From positions 1-64,000 of the forward strand of contig JAFXDF010000020.1 of the NCBI GenBank assembly GCA_017521295.1: a DNA stretch of 64,000 nucleotides, written 5' to 3'. The stretch is from Clostridia bacterium. Its GTDB lineage: Bacteria > Bacillota > Clostridia > Oscillospirales > Butyricicoccaceae. The stretch's first letter is position 1. Every line of letters starts with the position of its first letter. Shown here piece by piece: positions 1 through 8,128 of the stretch. The translations under genes and the position numbers were made by a program. Below the pieces are notes generated by a model that was given only the letters and a program-made list of their open reading frames with translations, made no database searches and was not told the DNA's origin.

Positions 1-27
1 ATAAAAAAATACAGGAGTGTGGAAAAA

Positions 28-1227
28 ATGAATGTTTTAGTCATCAACGCCGGTAGCTCTTCTCTGAAGTATCAGCTGCTGAACCCCGAAAACGGTGAGC
101 TGCTGGCCAAGGGCCTGTGCGAGCGCATCGGTATCGACGGCAAGTTCACCTACAAGCCCCAGATCGAGGGTAAGGCCAAGCAGGACGCCGTTGACGTCGC
201 TATGCCCACCCATTCTGAGGCCATCCAGACCGTTCTGAACGCTCTGGTTGACGAGAAGAACGGCGTTATCGCCAGCATGAAGGAGATCGACGCTGTCGGT
301 CACCGCGTCGTCCATGGCGGCGAAGAGTTCAACAAGTCCGTCCTGATCACCGACGAGGTTCTGAAGGCCATCGAGGACTGCAACCCCCTGGCTCCTCTGC
401 ACAACCCCGCCAACCTGATCGGCATCCGCGCCTGCGCCGAGATCATGCCCGGTGTTCCCATGGTCGCCGTCTTTGATACCGCTTTCCATCAGACCATGCC
501 CGCCAAGGCTTACATGTACGCTCTGCCCTATGAGTACTACGCTGAGGACAAGGTCCGCCGCTACGGTTTCCACGGCACTTCTCACAAGTATGTTGCCGCC
601 CGCGCTGCCGCTATGCTGGGCAAGAAGCCCGAAGAGTGCAAGCTGATCTCCTGCCACCTGGGCAACGGTTCTTCCGTGACCGCTGTTGACTGCGGCGTTT
701 CCGTGGATACCTCCATGGGCTTCACTCCTCTGGCCGGTGTTTGCATGGGTACCCGTTCCGGCGATCTGGATGCCGGTATCCTGCAGTACCTGATGAACAA
801 GAAGGGCATGAACATCGACGAGATGCTGAACGTTCTGAACAAGAAGTCCGGCGTCCAGGGTGTTTCCGGTGTTTCCTCCGACTTCCGTGATCTGGAGAAT
901 GCCGGTAAGGAAGGCAACGAGCGCGCTTCTCTGGCCGTTGATATGTTCAACTACGGCGTCAAGAAGCTGATCGGTGCTTACGCTGCTGCTATGGGCGGCG
1001 TTGACGCCATCATCTTCACCGCCGGCGTCGGTGAGAACTCCAAGTCTCAGCGTATGGAAATCGCTTCCGGTCTGGAGTTCATGGGTGTCAAGATGTGCGA
1101 GAAGGCCAACGACATCCGTGGCGAAGAGGCTGTCATCTCTGCTGCTGATTCCAAGGTGAAGGTCCTGCTGATCCCCACCAACGAAGAGCTGATGATCGCC
1201 ATGGACACCATGAACATCGTCAAGTAA
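28..1227 (+). CDS. ackA: Acetate kinase
   Basis: Interconverts acetyl phosphate + ADP and acetate + ATP in the cytoplasm, the last ATP-yielding step of acetate fermentation. The 399-residue product has the expected family length and the ASKHA-fold N-terminal signature NAGSSSLK at residues 7-14. GHRVVHGG lies near residue 91 with its substrate-binding Arg at 93, followed by FHGTSHKY, the glycine-rich HLGNGSS phosphate loop and GVGENS near the C terminus. The start is ATG at 28 because AGGAG at 13-17 sits 10 bases upstream; a GTG at 19 would touch that site. Codon use is strongly biased, as in highly expressed genes. The usual partner pta is not in the window and could lie upstream. A strong terminator follows. 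Confidence 0.97.
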   Translation: MNVLVINAGSSSLKYQLLNPENGELLAKGLCERIGIDGKFTYKPQIEGKAKQDAVDVAMPTHSEAIQTVLNALVDEKNGVIASMKEIDAVGHRVVHGGEEFNKSVLITDEVLKAIEDCNPLAPLHNPANLIGIRACAEIMPGVPMVAVFDTAFHQTMPAKAYMYALPYEYYAEDKVRRYGFHGTSHKYVAARAAAMLGKKPEECKLISCHLGNGSSVTAVDCGVSVDTSMGFTPLAGVCMGTRSGDLDAGILQYLMNKKGMNIDEMLNVLNKKSGVQGVSGVSSDFRDLENAGKEGNERASLAVDMFNYGVKKLIGAYAAAMGGVDAIIFTAGVGENSKSQRMEIASGLEFMGVKMCEKANDIRGEEAVISAADSKVKVLLIPTNEELMIAMDTMNIVK

Positions 1228-1245
1228 ATCAACTTTACAACAAAG

Positions 1246-1273
1246 AACAGCCGGGATTTTCCCGGCTGTTTTT
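1246..1273 (+). terminator. Intrinsic terminator of ackA
   Basis: A 9-10 bp stem (ACAGCCGGG / CCCGGCTGT) with a short T-rich loop is followed by TTTTTC. It lies 20 bases after the ackA stop codon and before the Shine-Dalgarno sequence of the next gene. Confidence 0.9.
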
Positions 1274-1294
1274 CTAACAAAAAGGAGGGGCGTT

Positions 1295-1870
1295 ATGGAA
1301 CATCTTGGCACCCAGCGGCTGGAAACCCGGCGGCTGATCCTCCGGCGGTTTGAGCCGGGAGATATGGAACCCATGTACGAAAACTGCTGGCGTCACAGGT
1401 CGGTGACGGAGTGGACCAGCTACGCCCCTATGGACTGTCTGGCCGACGTGCAGAACAACGCCAAAATGTTCACCGAAAAGTGGCTGTGCTACGACGATCC
1501 CAAACGCTACAGCTGGGCCATTGAGGAAAAAGCCACCAGCCAGGTCATCGGCAGAATGTTCGGTATGGATCCCGATGACAGCATCTGCCAGGTAGACCTT
1601 GCCTATGAGCTGGGGCCCGACTGGTGGAATCGGGGACTGATGACCGAAGCGGTACAGGCCGTGCTGACCTTCTTTTTGCAGCAGGTGGGCTTCAATCGGG
1701 TGTTTGCCTACCATGCCGCGGGAAACCCGGCCTCCGGTCGGGTCATGCAGAAATGCGGCATGGTGTACGAAGGTACCCTGCGGCAGGCAGGCAAGTGCAA
1801 CCACGGCATCATCGATGTGGTGTGCTACAGTATGCTGGCATCGGATTATAAAAATAAGGCTGCGGATTGA
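1295..1870 (+). CDS. GNAT family N-acetyltransferase (RimJ/RimL type)
   Basis: A 191-residue acetyl-CoA-dependent N-acetyltransferase of the RimJ/RimL-like branch of GNAT. It opens with LGTQRLETRRLILR, the family N-terminal strand, has the acetyl-CoA region around WWNRGLMTEA (residues 110-119), and ends with the conserved NPASGRVMQKCGM motif. Substrate is unknown; members acetylate protein N termini, antibiotics or small amines. AAGGAGGGG at 1281-1289 supports ATG 1295. It is monocistronic between two terminators. The second GNAT gene in the window (58040-58591) shares the same start (LGTxxLETxRLILR) and the NPxSGxVMxxCGM motif, so the two look like paralogues. Confidence 0.9.
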   Translation: MEHLGTQRLETRRLILRRFEPGDMEPMYENCWRHRSVTEWTSYAPMDCLADVQNNAKMFTEKWLCYDDPKRYSWAIEEKATSQVIGRMFGMDPDDSICQVDLAYELGPDWWNRGLMTEAVQAVLTFFLQQVGFNRVFAYHAAGNPASGRVMQKCGMVYEGTLRQAGKCNHGIIDVVCYSMLASDYKNKAAD

Positions 1871-1885
1871 TCCGCAGCCTTTTGT
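1856..1885. terminator. Bidirectional terminator between convergent genes
   Basis: A perfect 12-bp stem (AAGGCTGCGGAT and its complement) with a 2-base loop overlaps the stop codon of the acetyltransferase. It is followed by T-rich sequence on the plus strand and serves the convergent gene pair. Confidence 0.75.
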
Positions 1886-1886
1886 G

Positions 1887-2462
1887 TTACTCTTCGGTTT
1901 TTTCGGGCTCCTGCATGAGCAGAAGCTTTTCGGTGGCCATACGGCTGAGCCCGGCCACCACGGCAAAGGCGGTGACGATGCTGCCCACCCGCTCATCATT
2001 AGTCTTGTCCTGGGCCAGCAGGACAGGGGTCACCTGGTTGACCTGCTCCACGAAATACAGGGTGGTGCGGCGGTGCTGCTCCACGAACTGGTCGTAAACC
2101 TCCCGGACCTGGGCCTCGGTCAGCGTCAGCGGGATCATCTGCTGAACGTAGGAAATGCTGACGCTGTGCTTCAGACTGCAGATCATCAGCAGATAGGCCA
2201 GATGGATGCGGGAATACCGCTTTTTCACCGGGGGCGGCATGATCTTTTTGCGGACATAGTTGTTGACGGCGGCGGAAGTCACCACCGCGTCCATGCCCAC
2301 CTCTTTGGGCAAAAAGCCCAGATAGTTGTTCACCAGGGCGATGACCTGGTCCATGTACAGGTCCAGGGTGGGAAGCTCCGCCCAGGTGGGAAGTGCGTGC
2401 TCGTTGAGATAGGATTCCCACTTGCGCATACGGTGCACCACACGGTCACGGTCAAAATGCAT
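1887..2462 (-). CDS. DUF1836 family protein
   Basis: A 191-residue protein matching the DUF1836 family of Clostridia and Bacilli by its overall pattern. It has an N-terminal region LPTWAELPTLDLYMDQV, a central VTSAAVNNYVRKK segment that looks like a MerR-like helix-turn-helix, and then MPPPVKKRYSRIHLAYLLMI. I infer a DNA-binding role from that segment; no target is known. It lies 12 bases downstream of the DegV gene on the same strand, so the two are probably co-transcribed. ATG 2462 has only a weak GAGG ribosome site. The end of the protein is rich in Glu and Lys. Confidence 0.75.
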   Translation of the reverse strand: MHFDRDRVVHRMRKWESYLNEHALPTWAELPTLDLYMDQVIALVNNYLGFLPKEVGMDAVVTSAAVNNYVRKKIMPPPVKKRYSRIHLAYLLMICSLKHSVSISYVQQMIPLTLTEAQVREVYDQFVEQHRRTTLYFVEQVNQVTPVLLAQDKTNDERVGSIVTAFAVVAGLSRMATEKLLLMQEPEKTEE

Positions 2463-2474
2463 AGTTGCCTCGCT

Positions 2475-3314
2475 TTACTTTTCAAAACCCACCAGCAGAC
2501 CGCCCTCCTCGGCGTAGTAGCAGCACAGGCCGGACAGGGGCATGGTGGTAATGTTGGCGGTGGGGAACTCGTTCAGGATCATCTGACGCATCATCTGGGC
2601 GCCGGCCTCCTGGAAGGCGTGGCCCAAAATCACACGGCCGCCGGTAAAGCCACGCTCCCGCATTTCCTGCAGCACCAGGCTGTAGGTCTTTTCGGTGCCG
2701 CGGCACTTGTGCAGGGGCTCCACCGTGCCAACGGCGGAGGCAATGCCGATCATGCGAATGCCCAGCAGCTTGGCGGTCATGCCGGCCATCTTGGAAACAC
2801 GGCCGTTTTTGGTGAGGTTCTCCAGGCTGTTCAGCTGGAACAGCAGGGCGGTGTGGGTCATGTATTCCTTCACCTGGGCTACCACGTCGTCAAAGGCCAT
2901 GCCGGAAGAGGCAAGAACGGCGATCTTTTCGGCGATCAGCGACAGCTCGGGGCCGGCAGACAGGGAGTCGAACACATGGATCTTCTTTTCGGGCGCTTCG
3001 GCCAGAACCAGATCCCGGGCGAGAACGGCGCTGTTGTAGCTGCCCGACAGATTGCTGGAAATGGTGATGATATAGGCTTCGTCCACATCCCGGCACAGTT
3101 CGGCATATTCTTCGGGACTGGGGCAGGCAGAGCCGGTCTTGCCCTTGAAGCCGTAAACGGCGTCCATCATTTTCCGGGTGTCCAGTCCGGGAACGTCCAC
3201 GTACTCGGTGTCATCCACCAGAATCCGCAGAGGTGCACGGCCGTAAAGGACATCGGGAGAAATATGGGCCAGAGAAGTGAGGTCGCAGGAGGAGTCGGCA
3301 ATAATTCTGAACAT
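2475..3314 (-). CDS. DegV family fatty-acid-binding protein
   Basis: A 279-residue DegV family protein. Family members bind a fatty acid, and in Firmicutes (FakB) they present it to the kinase FakA for phosphorylation and phospholipid synthesis. The N terminus FRIIADSSCDL is the DegV signature, followed by the ligand-loop region TGSACPSPEEY and the conserved SSNLSGSYNSA. The start is ATG 3314, because AAAGGAGC lies at 3323-3330; the frame stays open upstream but no other start has a ribosome site. Several DegV paralogues are normal in Clostridia. The kinase partner is not in the window. Confidence 0.92.
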   Translation of the reverse strand: MFRIIADSSCDLTSLAHISPDVLYGRAPLRILVDDTEYVDVPGLDTRKMMDAVYGFKGKTGSACPSPEEYAELCRDVDEAYIITISSNLSGSYNSAVLARDLVLAEAPEKKIHVFDSLSAGPELSLIAEKIAVLASSGMAFDDVVAQVKEYMTHTALLFQLNSLENLTKNGRVSKMAGMTAKLLGIRMIGIASAVGTVEPLHKCRGTEKTYSLVLQEMRERGFTGGRVILGHAFQEAGAQMMRQMILNEFPTANITTMPLSGLCCYYAEEGGLLVGFEK

Positions 3315-3398
3315 AACGGTTTGCTCCTTTTGATGTTTTAAATCAAAACATCTAATCTTTAAAATCATTATAGCAAATGCCCAGGATGAATACAAGAC

Positions 3399-3434
3399 AA
3401 AAAAAGAAGCGTGGCAGAGAATTCTGCCACGCTT
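3399..3434 (-). terminator. Intrinsic terminator of the PBP gene
   Basis: A perfect 12-bp stem (AAGCGTGGCAGA and its complement) with a 4-base loop. Read on the minus strand it is followed by a run of six Ts, directly after the penicillin-binding protein stop codon. Confidence 0.9.
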
Positions 3435-3440
3435 TGTCGA

Positions 3441-6035
3441 TTAAGGATTAAAAATGTTGTTCCAGAAGTTATCCAGAATGCCGCCGTTATCCTCTTCATC
3501 GGTGTCCCCGTCGGTGGGCTCTTCGTCGTTGTCGGGCCAGAACTCGCTCCAGTAGGGATCATTGTAGGGGTTGTCGGGGTCATCGGGCGAGCCGGGGAAG
3601 GGCCAGTAATTGCTTCCGGGATTGTCGGGGTTATCGGGATCGTACCAGGGATCGGGCTCAGGTTCGGGCTCAGGTTCGGGCTCGGTGTGTTCGGTACAGA
3701 CCAAATAGGTTTCGGCGCCCGGCTTGAGCAGGCCTTCGGCGATCTGGGCCTCGGTCAACTCATAGGGAGCACAGTACTTCTGGTCGCCGATGGTGAGGGT
3801 CTCACCGGCCGCATTGCTGGGATAGGTGCGCTGGAAATTGATCAGGCTGACGGTTTTCTGACCTTCAAGAGGACAGAAATCGTTGGCGATGTGACCGTTT
3901 GCACACAGGGTCACCGAAACGTGGCAGTCGCAGTTGCGCTTGGGCACGTCCTCGACGGCCAGATAGGCGGTTGCCACCCGGGTGCCGCGCACATCGGCAG
4001 AGCACAGATCGGTGGCCAGACGGCCGCAGTCCAGACAGTAGCTGACCTTGTTCATCTCGGTGCTGAGGGTGAACTGGGCAGGCTCAGCCTCTGCCAGAAC
4101 GTCGGTCATGACCCGTGTCCAAAGCTCCAGCGCCGGGTTGGTGGAGAACTTCTGCAGGCTCTGGGGCTGGTCAAAGCCAAACCATACCACGCCCACATAA
4201 TAGGGGGTGATACCGGCAAACCAACGGTCGTTGTCGGCGCTGGTGGTACCGGTCTTGCCGCCCACCTCGATGCCGTCGATGGCGGCCTTTCGGCCGGTAC
4301 CGGTCTTGACGACGCCAGAGAGCAGCTGGATCATATAGTCACGGGTCTTGGTGGACATGGCCACGGTGGTAACGGGATCGTTGTCCAGCAGCAGCTTGCC
4401 GTCGGCATCATAGACCTTGGTGTACAGGATGGGGGTGGTGTACTGGCCATCGTTGACAAAGGCGCTGTAGGCCGCCGTCATCTCCAGAACGGAAACGCCG
4501 CTGGTTAGAGAGCCCATGGACAGGGGAGAGACCTCCCGGTCGCTGAACACCCGGTCGTTCTTTTCCAGATGCTCCACCAGGGAGAGACCCAGGTTCTTGG
4601 TGGCCCAGTTAAAGGAGCGGTCCACGCCCAGGCGCTGGACCATATCCACAGCTACGGTATTGTAGGACTTTGCGATACCGTTGAGGATGGTGGTGCGGCC
4701 GCTGTAGGTACGGCTTTCGTTATAGGGCCAGCCGGTGCCGTCGCCGCGGACGGTGTAATCCTTGGGAGCGTCGTCCACAACGGTGATGGGGGTCACCAGA
4801 CCGTATTCCAAAGCCGGGGAATAAACAGAAATGGGCTTGATGGCCGAACCGGGGCTTCGCTTGGTGGCGGTGGCACGGTTGAGCACCAGGTCGCCTTCCT
4901 TCGCGCCGCGGCCGCCGTAAAGGGCCTTCACATGGCCGGTATAGGGATCCATCAGCACCATGGAGGCCTGGGGATAGGTGCCGTCCTTGCCCAGACCGCC
5001 GGGGAAGTTCTCCTCATCCAGAAAAACGGCGTCCATCTTGGCCTGGATCACGGGATCCAGGGTGGTGATGATCTTCAGACCGCCCGACAGCAAAAGCTGT
5101 TCGGCCATGGTCTCGCTGTAGCCCAGCTTGGTCTGCAGGTCATCCTTTACCGCCCAATAGACGGCATCCACGAAATAGCTCTGATATTCTTCCTCGGAGG
5201 ATTCATCCTCGCCGGAAGAGCGATAGGCTTTTACATCTTCCGCCAGAGCCTTCTTCCACTGGCTTTCGCTGATATTGCCGTATCTCTTCATCTCGCCCAG
5301 GACGATGGCCCGGCGCTCGGCGTTGGCTTCGGGGAAGCGCTTCAGGTCGTAGCCGTAGGGGTTTTTGACGATGCCGGCGATGGAGGCACATTCGGCCAGC
5401 GTCAGCTGGTCAAGTTCCTTGTTGAAATAGGTCTTTGCCGCCTGCTGCACACCGTAGGCACCCTGGCCGAAGTAGATGGTGTTCAGGTACATCTCCAGGA
5501 TGTCGTCCTTTTCGTACTTCTGTTCCAGCTCCAAAGCGCGCATGATCTCACGGAGCTTACGTTTGACCGAGGTGTCCTTGTCGTCGGTGAGGTTCTTGAT
5601 CAGCTGCTGGGTGATGGTACTGCCGCCGCCGGTGAAGTCGTCCAGCATACCCGTCCAGTTGATGGTGGCGCCGATGGTGCGCTTCCAGTTGACGCCCTGG
5701 TGGGTGTAGAAGCTGTTGTCCTCCACCGAGATAAAGGCCAGCTGCAGCTGCTTGGGGATATCCTCCAGATCCACCCAGACACGGTCCTCCATGCCGTGGA
5801 GCTTGTTCAGCTCCACCTCTTCACCGGTCTCGGGATCCAGATAATAGATAAAGCTGGTGAGATTCAGCCGGTAGCTGTCCAGATAGATTTCCACGTCATT
5901 GCTGACGTACTTGTTGATGTAGACGGCGAACACCATGCCGCAGATGGCCGCTGTGGTGAGACCCACCAGAAGGATGGTCAGCAGCAGAAAGCCAAGGGCA
6001 CGGAAGGGCCGAAAACGTCTTCTTTCTTTGCTCAA
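3441..6035 (-). CDS. Class A penicillin-binding protein (transglycosylase/transpeptidase)
   Basis: A bifunctional peptidoglycan synthase of 864 residues that polymerises lipid II and cross-links stem peptides outside the membrane. It has a short basic cytoplasmic tail, one membrane helix (about 13-40), and a GT51 domain with EDNSFYTHQG (catalytic Glu about 105), GGSTITQQ (137-144) and RKLRE. The transpeptidase has S397-A-I-K400, S457-Y-N and K594-T-G. The C-terminal tail has seven Cys in CxxC-like groups followed by a Glu-Pro repeat and an Asp/Pro/Asn-rich end. I place the start at TTG 6035 because AAAGGAG sits 8 bases upstream; upstream TTG codons at 6062 and 6041 lack a fitting ribosome site. 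A TATAAT-like -10 lies at 6105-6110 on this strand with only a weak -35. Confidence 0.95.
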   Translation of the reverse strand: MSKERRRFRPFRALGFLLLTILLVGLTTAAICGMVFAVYINKYVSNDVEIYLDSYRLNLTSFIYYLDPETGEEVELNKLHGMEDRVWVDLEDIPKQLQLAFISVEDNSFYTHQGVNWKRTIGATINWTGMLDDFTGGGSTITQQLIKNLTDDKDTSVKRKLREIMRALELEQKYEKDDILEMYLNTIYFGQGAYGVQQAAKTYFNKELDQLTLAECASIAGIVKNPYGYDLKRFPEANAERRAIVLGEMKRYGNISESQWKKALAEDVKAYRSSGEDESSEEEYQSYFVDAVYWAVKDDLQTKLGYSETMAEQLLLSGGLKIITTLDPVIQAKMDAVFLDEENFPGGLGKDGTYPQASMVLMDPYTGHVKALYGGRGAKEGDLVLNRATATKRSPGSAIKPISVYSPALEYGLVTPITVVDDAPKDYTVRGDGTGWPYNESRTYSGRTTILNGIAKSYNTVAVDMVQRLGVDRSFNWATKNLGLSLVEHLEKNDRVFSDREVSPLSMGSLTSGVSVLEMTAAYSAFVNDGQYTTPILYTKVYDADGKLLLDNDPVTTVAMSTKTRDYMIQLLSGVVKTGTGRKAAIDGIEVGGKTGTTSADNDRWFAGITPYYVGVVWFGFDQPQSLQKFSTNPALELWTRVMTDVLAEAEPAQFTLSTEMNKVSYCLDCGRLATDLCSADVRGTRVATAYLAVEDVPKRNCDCHVSVTLCANGHIANDFCPLEGQKTVSLINFQRTYPSNAAGETLTIGDQKYCAPYELTEAQIAEGLLKPGAETYLVCTEHTEPEPEPEPEPDPWYDPDNPDNPGSNYWPFPGSPDDPDNPYNDPYWSEFWPDNDEEPTDGDTDEEDNGGILDNFWNNIFNP
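3650..3684 (+). repeat. 12-bp tandem repeat encoding Glu-Pro in the PBP tail
   Basis: About three near-identical copies of a 12-base unit (GGTTCGGGCTCA on the plus strand) encode alternating Glu and Pro in the C-terminal tail of the penicillin-binding protein. In-frame repeats like this can change length by replication slippage. Confidence 0.75.
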
Positions 6036-6203
6036 AATCAAAACTCCTTTCGTCGGCTGCAAAAGCGCGGCCGGGAAGCAGGTTTACATAACAATACATC
6101 ATGCATTATATCACATCTCTTTTGAAAATTCACCTTTAAAAAAGATAAATTTGTATGAACAGGGGAAAAACGGGCAAACTTTTAGCAGCAAAGGAGGGGT
6201 GAT

Positions 6204-6569
6204 ATGGGTTCGGTCTGGCTGAAACGGGTGCTGCTTGCCCTGGCGGTGGTGCTTGCGGTGGTGAGCATCATACAGGTGGTGCGCCTGGCGCCCGTGCCCG
6301 CGCCTCCTCCCCAGGAGGAAAACGCCCTGCTGCCCGCTTTGGAGCCGCAGCCGGTACAGCTCGAGCCGCCCACCCCGACTGCCCGCTGGACTTTAGGCGT
6401 CTGGCAGGGAAGAGTGGCGGTGTTCGAAGGGGAAAGCGCCGATCCCGTCCGGGTGATGGAGACTCCGGTTTCCGCCCTGCCCGAGGCCGACCGCAGTGCG
6501 CTGGAGGCCGGCATCCCGGTGGATGACCCGGTGGTTCTGGCCGGGCTTTTGGAGGATTACGGCTCTTAG
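6204..6569 (+). CDS. Small membrane-anchored protein, BofC C-terminal-like domain
   Basis: A 121-residue protein with an N-terminal membrane helix (about 5-28), a Pro-rich linker (29-57), and a C-terminal 60-residue domain. That domain reads LGVWQGRVAVFEG, then ETPVSALPEADRSALEAGI and LLEDYGS, the pattern seen in clostridial proteins annotated with a BofC C-terminal domain. BofC in Bacillus restrains the SpoIVB protease during sporulation; the same role here is only a guess. AAGGAGGGG at 6191-6199 gives ATG 6204 clear support. It is divergent from the PBP gene and 61 bases ahead of the DUF4830 gene, probably one transcript. Confidence 0.7.
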   Translation: MGSVWLKRVLLALAVVLAVVSIIQVVRLAPVPAPPPQEENALLPALEPQPVQLEPPTPTARWTLGVWQGRVAVFEGESADPVRVMETPVSALPEADRSALEAGIPVDDPVVLAGLLEDYGS

Positions 6570-6630
6570 ACGGCAAACAGTTCTGTTTTGTTCCATCTTC
6601 GCATAAAGTGGACCATGCGGAGGTGGCATG

Positions 6631-7104
6631 ATGAATATCTACACAATTAAACTGACCAAAAAGCATTTGGTGGCGGCGGTGCTGGCGGTGGCAGCGCTTG
6701 TGGCTGTACTGATCTTACTGCTCCCCGGCGGAGAGGCCGCCGAGACCGGCGCCCCGGTGACCATCAAGACTCCCGAGGACTGCGTGCAGTACCTCACCGG
6801 GCTGGGCTATCAGCTGGATGCGGCCTCCTGCCGCAGCAAAAAGGTCCAGATCCCCAAGGAATTCGACGCCGTCTATCAGACCTACAACGATATGCAGAAG
6901 GAATGTGGCTTTGACCTGTCCAAATACGCCGGGAAAAAGGTGGAGTTGACCACCTGGGCGGTCACCAACTGGCCCGACGGGGAAGCGGTGCTGGTGGATG
7001 TTCTGGTGTACAAGAACAAGGTCATCGGCGGCGCAGTGTACACCGCCTCGGTAGAGGGCTTTATGTACGGTCTGCAGCCCATGGAAAACCAGCCCAAATC
7101 TTAA
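6631..7104 (+). CDS. DUF4830 family membrane-anchored protein
   Basis: A 157-residue protein with one N-terminal membrane segment (about 10-30) and an outside domain. The domain has the DUF4830 pattern: EDCVQYLTGLGYQLD, then IPKEFDAVYQTYNDMQKECGFDLSKY, and finally VIGGAVYTASVEGFMYGL. No biochemical function is established for the family. GGAGG at 6619-6623 fits ATG 6631 (7-base spacing) better than the adjacent ATG 6628. It follows the BofC-like gene and ends at a terminator, so the pair forms a two-gene unit of small surface proteins next to the PBP gene. Confidence 0.72.
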   Translation: MNIYTIKLTKKHLVAAVLAVAALVAVLILLLPGGEAAETGAPVTIKTPEDCVQYLTGLGYQLDAASCRSKKVQIPKEFDAVYQTYNDMQKECGFDLSKYAGKKVELTTWAVTNWPDGEAVLVDVLVYKNKVIGGAVYTASVEGFMYGLQPMENQPKS

Positions 7105-7111
7105 AAATCAG

Positions 7112-7147
7112 AAAAACGCCTCCGGGGGCTTTCCGGCAGGCGTTTTT
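7112..7147 (+). terminator. Intrinsic terminator after the DUF4830 gene
   Basis: An imperfect long hairpin with AAAACGCCT / AGGCGTTTT outer arms and an inner CCGG/CCGG pairing is followed by TTTTTT. Confidence 0.85.
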
Positions 7148-7190
7148 TGCGTTATAATAAGGAAAAACATCCCTTTGGAGGTAGACATAG

Positions 7191-8090
7191 ATGAACAAAC
7201 CGACACTTTTGGTTCTTGCAGCCGGTATGGGCAGCCGTTACGGCGGTCTGAAGCAGATCGACCCTCTTGGCCCTAACGGCGAGATCATCATTGATTATTC
7301 GGTCCACGACGCCATCCTGGCCGGTTTCGGCAAGGTAGTGTTTGTCATCAAAAAGGAGCTGGAGGAGACCTTCCGTGAGGTCATCGGCAGTCGGTTCGAG
7401 GGCAAGATCGACGTGGAATACGCCTATCAGCAGATGGATGACCTGCCCGGCGGCTTTACTGCACCCGAAGGCCGTGCCAAGCCCTGGGGCACCGGCCATG
7501 CCGTTTATGCCGCACGCAACCATATCACCGGCCCCTTCGGCATCATCGGCTCGGACGACTTTTTCGGACGGGATACCCTCATGCAGCTGGGCAAGTTCTG
7601 CGCCGAAAGCTGCGACGGCACCCATCTGGGCATGGTGGGCTTCCGCCTGGCCAACACCCTCAGCGAAAGCGGCAGCGTCTCCCGTGGTGTCTGTGAGGGC
7701 GAAAAGGGCTTTTTGACTTCGGTCACCGAGCGGCTGGATATCCGCCGGGACATCAGCGGCGTCATTTCCTGTGTGGGCGGCGACCGCCGTCTGGTGCTGA
7801 AGGACAATGCACCCGTTTCCCTCAACGTGTGGGCCCTGCACAGCGATGTGTTCTCCATCATGGAGGAGGACTTCGCCGCCTGGCTGAAGGAAGGCTCCGG
7901 CGACCCCCTGAAGCGGGAGTATTATCTGCCCGCTTTTGTGGATATGCTGGTCAAAACCGGCAAGGCTTCGGTGGCCATGCTGGATACCACTTCCAAGTGG
8001 TTTGGCGTCACTCACCAGGCCGACAAGCCTCAGATGCAGGCCGCCCTCCAGAAGCTCCATGAGGACGGCACCTATCCAAACCTGCGGTAA
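7191..8090 (+). CDS. Sugar-phosphate nucleotidyltransferase family protein
   Basis: A 299-residue protein with the nucleotidyltransferase Rossmann-like fold. LVLAAGMGSRYGGLKQ at residues 7-22 is the nucleotide-binding GXGXRXXXXXK-type signature, and GSDDFFG near 122 provides the metal-binding acidic pair. Related enzymes make NDP-sugars from sugar 1-phosphates. The C-terminal half lacks an obvious left-handed beta-helix, so acetyltransferase activity is unlikely. GGAGG upstream supports ATG 7191. It is a single-gene unit between two terminators, so context does not reveal the sugar. Frameshift or truncation is not apparent. Confidence 0.82.
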   Translation: MNKPTLLVLAAGMGSRYGGLKQIDPLGPNGEIIIDYSVHDAILAGFGKVVFVIKKELEETFREVIGSRFEGKIDVEYAYQQMDDLPGGFTAPEGRAKPWGTGHAVYAARNHITGPFGIIGSDDFFGRDTLMQLGKFCAESCDGTHLGMVGFRLANTLSESGSVSRGVCEGEKGFLTSVTERLDIRRDISGVISCVGGDRRLVLKDNAPVSLNVWALHSDVFSIMEEDFAAWLKEGSGDPLKREYYLPAFVDMLVKTGKASVAMLDTTSKWFGVTHQADKPQMQAALQKLHEDGTYPNLR

Positions 8091-8098
8091 ACAACAAG

Positions 8099-8127
8099 AA
8101 AAAGCACTCCGAAAGGAGTGCTTTTTT
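8099..8127. terminator. Terminator between convergent genes
   Basis: A perfect 10-bp stem (AAAGCACTCC and its complement) with a GAAA loop, an A-run before and a T-run after. It can act for both the nucleotidyltransferase and the convergent histidine kinase gene. Confidence 0.9.
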
Positions 8128-8128
8128 G

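Noticed and set aside
37-1374. A 445-codon minus-strand frame opposite ackA
   Set aside because: Shadow of the strongly biased codons of ackA; it would also cross the ackA terminator.
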